This document shows, piece after piece, positions 6,151-8,966 of a DNA stretch of 8,966 nucleotides. Position numbers and translations under genes: made by a program. This DNA is from UMGS973 sp963609975. Lineage in GTDB: Bacteria; Bacillota; Clostridia; Peptostreptococcales; Anaerovoracaceae. Location: positions 1 to 8,966 of the forward strand of contig CAVDMD010000097.1 of assembly GCA_963609975.1 (NCBI GenBank), written 5' to 3'. Under the pieces are notes generated by a model. That model saw nothing but the letters and a program-made list of their open reading frames with translations. It was not told where the DNA came from and did no database searches. How positions within the stretch are numbered: the stretch's first letter is position 1; each line of letters opens with the position of its first letter.

Positions 6151-7239
6151 TCATATCATCCGGACCGGGATGATATATGTGCTGCTGTCTGTCGCACTCA
6201 AGGATTCTCTAAGACAGATAATTGCCCCTGTGCCTCTCGGCAGGGATGCCTTGTCCGGCAGCTTAAATGTCCTCGTAATTTGTGCCGGCGGATTAACGAT
6301 ATTCTTGATTTCTATAGGATGGAGCTGTCCGTCGCTCTCCGGAATCAGATCAATTTCGTTACTGCTCTTGTCCCGGTAATAATGCAACAGACAGTCCTGC
6401 GCGCTGTTGCTGTAGGTTTTCATAATCTCCGAGACAACGTAGTTTTCCAGAATCGCTCCGTTTATGGCTCCATTCATCAGGATTTCGGGCATTGAGTACC
6501 GAGTCAGGTAACAGACAAGACCCGTATCAAAGAAATACATTTTCGGCGTTTTGATTGTCCGCTTCTGCAGGCGGCGGCACGAATGAAGTCTGCGAACATA
6601 ACCTTGTCTGCGCCGGGGATATCGGTGGACACATCACGGTCAATATAGGCTTGGATACAGCTGCTGTAGAAAACATTTCGATCCTTGTACCTGCCACTCC
6701 TGTGGCCGGGAAGCCCGCCATCCCAAATTCTTTGATATATCTCGCCGGGCGTTCCGGAAGAAAGAGAAGCCTTGTGCTTCTGCAAATTGTCAGGCTCCAA
6801 TGAAAAGGGCGAAACCTCTTTTGCCCCGCAAAGCTCGCCTTGTGACAGTGCGGACATACGAAGAATTGCCGATATTCCTGCCGGTGGCTCCTGCGCAAGT
6901 TCCATCAGACGGTAGGCCTGAGAGCCTGTCAGCCAATAAGATCCGGGCGCAGCGCCGTTATCCACGGCTATCTTTATATAAGAAAAAAGTTCCGGCGCCT
7001 ACTGAACCTCATCTATAAGAACAGGCGCAGGATGCAGCTTCAAAAAACATCGCGGGATCTGTTTTGGCAAGCCTGCGCTCCTCAAAATCATCCGGCGAGA
7101 CTTCGGTTCGTGTCGTCCCCTCCATCAGATGCCTGAGCATAGTGGATTTTCCCACCTGATGCGGGCCGGTCAGCAGCACGCAGGCATAGTCCTCATTTAT
7201 GGCTATAAACTTCTTTTCAAGCTGTCGCTCGATATACAT
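6151..7239 (-). pseudogene. Decayed AAA+ ATPase with DUF4143-type C-terminal region
   Basis: The start MYIERQLEKKF, Walker A GPHQVGKST (25-33), Walker B-like LIDEVQ, the WLTGSQ segment, IWDGGLPGH and YIDRDV, then MYFFDTGLVCYL and a PD-(D/E)xK-like EIDLIPES...HPIEIK region identify the ATP-binding DUF4143 family, whose cellular role is poorly known. Three lesions break it. A T6 run on the coding strand (complement of 7042-7047) shifts frame: with T5 it reads MFLKLHPAPVLIDEVQ. In the restored frame a TAG (complement of 6999-7001) follows LIDEVQ, where Tyr is usual. Near 6555-6564 CRSGQ is joined directly to RTIKTPKMYFF in another frame, so the intervening winged-helix-like stretch, which I recall as roughly 45-50 residues, is missing. 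The start has AAGGAGA (complement of 7246-7252). The final stop is at 6151-6153. The promoter looks intact. Confidence 0.88.
6153..6176. promoter_or_regulatory. Perfect 9-bp dyad between the ATPase remnant and the MerR gene
   Basis: ATATCATCC (6153-6161) and GGATGATAT (6168-6176) are perfect inverted repeats around GGACCG. The dyad covers the last codons of the ATPase remnant and ends 46 bases before the regulator's start codon. It has no T-run on either side, so a classical terminator is unlikely. A regulator binding site (for example autoregulation) or an mRNA processing hairpin are the alternatives. A TATGAT at the complement of 6151-6156 could be a -10 box for the regulator gene, but I see no good -35. 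Confidence 0.5.
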
Positions 7240-7261
7240 TACCTGTCTCCTTGGGCTAAAA

Positions 7262-7281
7262 TACGATATACCTATATCGTA
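7262..7281. promoter_or_regulatory. Perfect 20-bp dyad overlapping the ATPase -10 box
   Basis: TACGATATA (7262-7270) and TATATCGTA (7273-7281) are exact inverted repeats separated by CC. The dyad begins exactly at the -10 hexamer of the minus-strand promoter and runs over the likely transcription start, a standard place for a repressor operator. GGCT (7254-7257) and AGCC (7281-7284) could extend it as an imperfect outer arm. The binding protein is unknown. Confidence 0.6.
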
Positions 7282-7305
7282 GCCTAAAAGCATGAAAAAA
7301 GTCAA
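7276..7305 (-). promoter_or_regulatory. Promoter of the ATPase remnant (and possibly the MerR gene)
   Basis: On the minus strand TTGACT (complement of 7300-7305) is followed after 18 bases by TACGAT (complement of 7276-7281), with AT-rich sequence upstream. Transcription would begin near 7269, about 30 bases before the ATPase start codon at 7239. With no terminator visible before 6107, the transcript could continue into the regulator gene. Confidence 0.6.
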
Positions 7306-7323
7306 TAAAATTGATAAAAAAGC

Positions 7324-7354
7324 TTGATTCGTTCACGGGTGAACGATGTATCAT
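7324..7354 (+). promoter_or_regulatory. Possible MerR-type promoter of the surface protein gene
   Basis: TTGATT (7324-7329) and TATCAT (7349-7354) are separated by 19 bases. A perfect dyad, TCGTTCAC (7329-7336) and GTGAACGA (7339-7346) around GG, fills that spacer almost entirely. An overlong 19-20 bp spacer carrying a dyad is the hallmark of MerR-family activated promoters. Competing -10 candidates TAGAAT (7360-7365) and TATACT (7365-7370) lack good -35 partners. If this promoter is used, the leader is about 85 bases. Confidence 0.45.
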
Positions 7355-7370
7355 AAACATAGAATATACT

Positions 7371-7447
7371 AAAAAACCCGCCTCTGTCAATGGTTTGTTG
7401 GCAGCGGATAAATATCACAAAAAATACCATGAGGAAGGGGCAACGAA
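7371..7447 (+). other. Leader of the surface protein gene with a possible hairpin
   Basis: The segment holds a potential imperfect hairpin: CCGC (7378-7381) with GCGG (7404-7407) and TGTCAA (7385-7390) with TTGGCA (7398-7403), with a CTC bulge. The purine-rich GAGGAAGGGG (7431-7440), seven bases before the ATG at 7448, is the ribosome binding site. No known riboswitch was recognised. Confidence 0.35.
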
Positions 7448-8966
7448 ATGATAAGTTTCAGAAAGAGTTTTCAAAGGAAGATTTTAAGCGCAGTAGTGTG
7501 TCTGTGTATGGTCTGCACACTTGCAGGTGTGGCAGCCATACAGGCAAATGCAGATGCAGTACCCGAAGACTTCAGCTTTAATGTGCAACTTGCAGATAGC
7601 AGCACATACCGCTATTACGAAGGCAGCGACACCGCTGCATTCAGCAGTTCAAACTGGAAAACCGGCTTAGGCAGCTACGATGGAGACACTATAACTGCCA
7701 CAAACACAGACAGCTCCTCCACCATACAGCTCAGGGAGAGCGGCAACTTCAGAAATGCCGAATACATCCTTGTGCCTTTTACCATGAGCGTTACTGTTCC
7801 GGCATACACAGCCTATGCCGTGGACACCAAATTTCAGCTTTCCATGAACCGCAACGCCAAGGGATCCACATGGTATGTTTTCGAGTGGACAGGTAACAAA
7901 GATAATGCCGCCTATAACAAGTCATTTTCCACCCAGATGAATCTGAACACGACCGAGGGCTTTGTGTATCGCGCTTACGGCAATGATAAATCCTATACCC
8001 CCACCGAGAAAGGGACTTTAGTATTTGACAATCGAACAGGCGATACGGCTAAGACCATCACTCAGCAGTATGCTATTTTTGCAGGCAACAGCAAATCAGG
8101 CTCCCTGCTCAAAAGCTACCATCACAAGCTGGAGACAAGTCTGACCCTCACACCAACCTCAGTTACCGCAACCAAGGTCATTACCTATTATATCGGGGAC
8201 ACATATTATGGTAAGCAGCAATCCAGCGATGATTCTGTTACAATTTCGACCTCAAAGCCTTCCAAAACAGGCTATGTGTTCACAGGCTGGCTTGGTTCGG
8301 ACGGCAACACCTATCAGCCGGGCGATCTCTATACCGGCAACACAGGTCTGGAACTGACAGCACAGTGGAGTGAAGGCAAATCTACAGTTACCTTTAATGC
8401 AAATGATGGAGCGGTAAGCACTGCAAGCAAAGAAGTTCGCGTAGACAGTACCTACGGCGATCTGCCGACTCCGACAAGGGATTACTATACATTCCTCGGC
8501 TGGTATACAGCCGAAACAGGCGGGAGCAGGGTAACAAGCACCACAACCGTTACCAAGACAGAGAATCACACTCTCTACGCCCACTGGATGAACAAAACAG
8601 CATATGTGAAGCTTGACCCTAACGGCGGCAGTCCAAGCAGCAGCGTTACAATGAACGCAGGCGAGAAACTTGGCGATATTCCGGGTTTTGATAATAATCC
8701 TACCAGAACCGACTATACCTTTGCGGGCTGGTACACAGACAAAACAGGCGGGAACGAGGTAAAAGGTGACACCGTTATCTCAGAAAGCGTCACCTATTAT
8801 GCTCACTGGACCGGCAAAGAGTCTACTGTTACTCTGAAATATAACGATGACAGCACGCAGGACGGTACTATAAATGTCAACTACGGCGGTACATACAGCC
8901 AGCTGCCGGCTCCGACACGAACCAACTATACATTTGACGGCTGGTATACAGCCGCAAGTGGCGGGA
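7448..8966 (+). CDS. Secreted surface protein with InlB B-type repeats (5' part)
   Basis: An open frame of 506 codons runs off the window end, so the protein is partial at its C-terminus. Residues 1-36 are a long signal peptide: basic FRKSFQRK, a hydrophobic core with three Cys, and likely cleavage at ANA or NADA (33-37). Residues about 38-240 form a Thr/Ser/Asn/Tyr-rich region, probably beta-structured, that I do not recognise. From 244 onward come Listeria-Bacteroides (InlB B, Flg_new) repeats with the GYxF-GW or YTFxGWYT signature at 275-281, 346-354, 422-430 and 493-501. Each unit ends in a W motif (AQW, AHW). Such repeats form ubiquitin-like folds in adhesins and other wall proteins. The start at 7448 has GAGGAAGGGG seven bases upstream. 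No anchor (LPxTG or repeats for wall binding) is visible yet. Adhesion is inferred from the family. Confidence 0.88.
   Translation, partial: MISFRKSFQRKILSAVVCLCMVCTLAGVAAIQANADAVPEDFSFNVQLADSSTYRYYEGSDTAAFSSSNWKTGLGSYDGDTITATNTDSSSTIQLRESGNFRNAEYILVPFTMSVTVPAYTAYAVDTKFQLSMNRNAKGSTWYVFEWTGNKDNAAYNKSFSTQMNLNTTEGFVYRAYGNDKSYTPTEKGTLVFDNRTGDTAKTITQQYAIFAGNSKSGSLLKSYHHKLETSLTLTPTSVTATKVITYYIGDTYYGKQQSSDDSVTISTSKPSKTGYVFTGWLGSDGNTYQPGDLYTGNTGLELTAQWSEGKSTVTFNANDGAVSTASKEVRVDSTYGDLPTPTRDYYTFLGWYTAETGGSRVTSTTTVTKTENHTLYAHWMNKTAYVKLDPNGGSPSSSVTMNAGEKLGDIPGFDNNPTRTDYTFAGWYTDKTGGNEVKGDTVISESVTYYAHWTGKESTVTLKYNDDSTQDGTINVNYGGTYSQLPAPTRTNYTFDGWYTAASGG
8177..8965 (+). repeat. Four tandem InlB B-type repeats
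   Basis: Units begin at residues of about 244, 312, 385 and 459 of the surface protein; the fourth is cut by the window end. Spacing between the conserved GW pairs is 71, 76 and 71 residues. The first unit is the most divergent (GYVFTGWLG). Units two and four are close at DNA level too: a 16-base block GGCTGGTATACAGCCG occurs identically at 8498-8513 and 8939-8954. CTGCCGxCTCCGACA precedes it in both. Confidence 0.8.

Noticed and set aside
5559..6495. Plus-strand open frames of 204 and 153 codons
   Set aside because: They lie antisense to the MerR-family gene and the ATPase remnant, lack ribosome binding sites and recognisable domains, and the minus-strand products match known families.
7390..7581. 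63-codon open frame overlapping the start of the surface protein
   Set aside because: It runs in another frame across the ribosome binding site and signal peptide of the much longer, family-matching frame from 7448.
8252..8584. 110-codon minus-strand open frame inside the repeat protein
   Set aside because: It is a shadow of repeat-coding sequence and has no promoter or ribosome binding site.
8177..8966. Possible CRISPR-like direct repeats
   Set aside because: The repetition is in protein-coding units of about 71-76 codons with diverged DNA, which fits InlB B-type repeats, not short identical repeats with spacers.

Overview
The window looks like a chromosomal segment of an anaerobic, probably spore-forming Bacillota (Clostridia-like). 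Evidence: strong AGGAGG-type ribosome binding sites, Gram-positive style signal peptides, a zinc-ligand (CxxC) form of ribosomal protein S18, and a SpoIIM homologue next to a NudF-type Nudix hydrolase and a XerD recombinase, an order that recalls the nudF-spoIIM-(fur)-xerD region of Bacillus. I cannot fix the genus from sequence alone.

Positions 1-5250 are mostly core genes. rpsF-ssb-rpsR (S6, SSB, S18) form a tight operon preceded by a possible S6:S18-binding leader hairpin and closed by an intrinsic terminator. proC and a Nudix ADP-ribose pyrophosphatase follow, overlapping by ATGA. Their operon converges on spoIIM (minus strand): the two coding ends overlap by 50 bp, and the best terminator for the plus-strand operon lies inside spoIIM. 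spoIIM diverges from xerD, which has a good sigma-A type promoter and a terminator hairpin built partly from its own last codons. A very good promoter then drives a secreted FN3-FN3-NlpC/P60 cell wall hydrolase.

From about 5290 the content becomes accessory. On the minus strand lie a MerR-family regulator with a GyrI-like ligand-binding domain and, upstream of it, a decayed AAA+ ATPase of the DUF4143 type with three visible lesions (homopolymer frameshift, nonsense codon, internal deletion with frameshift). The dead ATPase keeps an intact-looking promoter whose -10 box is overlapped by a perfect 20-bp dyad.

On the plus strand from 7448 to the window edge runs the start of a large secreted surface protein (506 codons visible, no stop). 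It has a signal peptide, an N-terminal region of about 200 residues that I do not recognise, and at least four InlB B-type repeats. Its upstream region holds a perfect dyad between promoter-like hexamers 19 bp apart, an arrangement typical of MerR-family activated promoters. This suggests, without proving, that the nearby MerR protein or a relative controls the surface protein. I see no CRISPR array, tRNA, rRNA, complete insertion sequence or convincing undescribed multi-gene system. The most interesting part is the 6100-8966 stretch, with three separate dyads, a dying ATPase and an uncharacterised adhesin-like protein.
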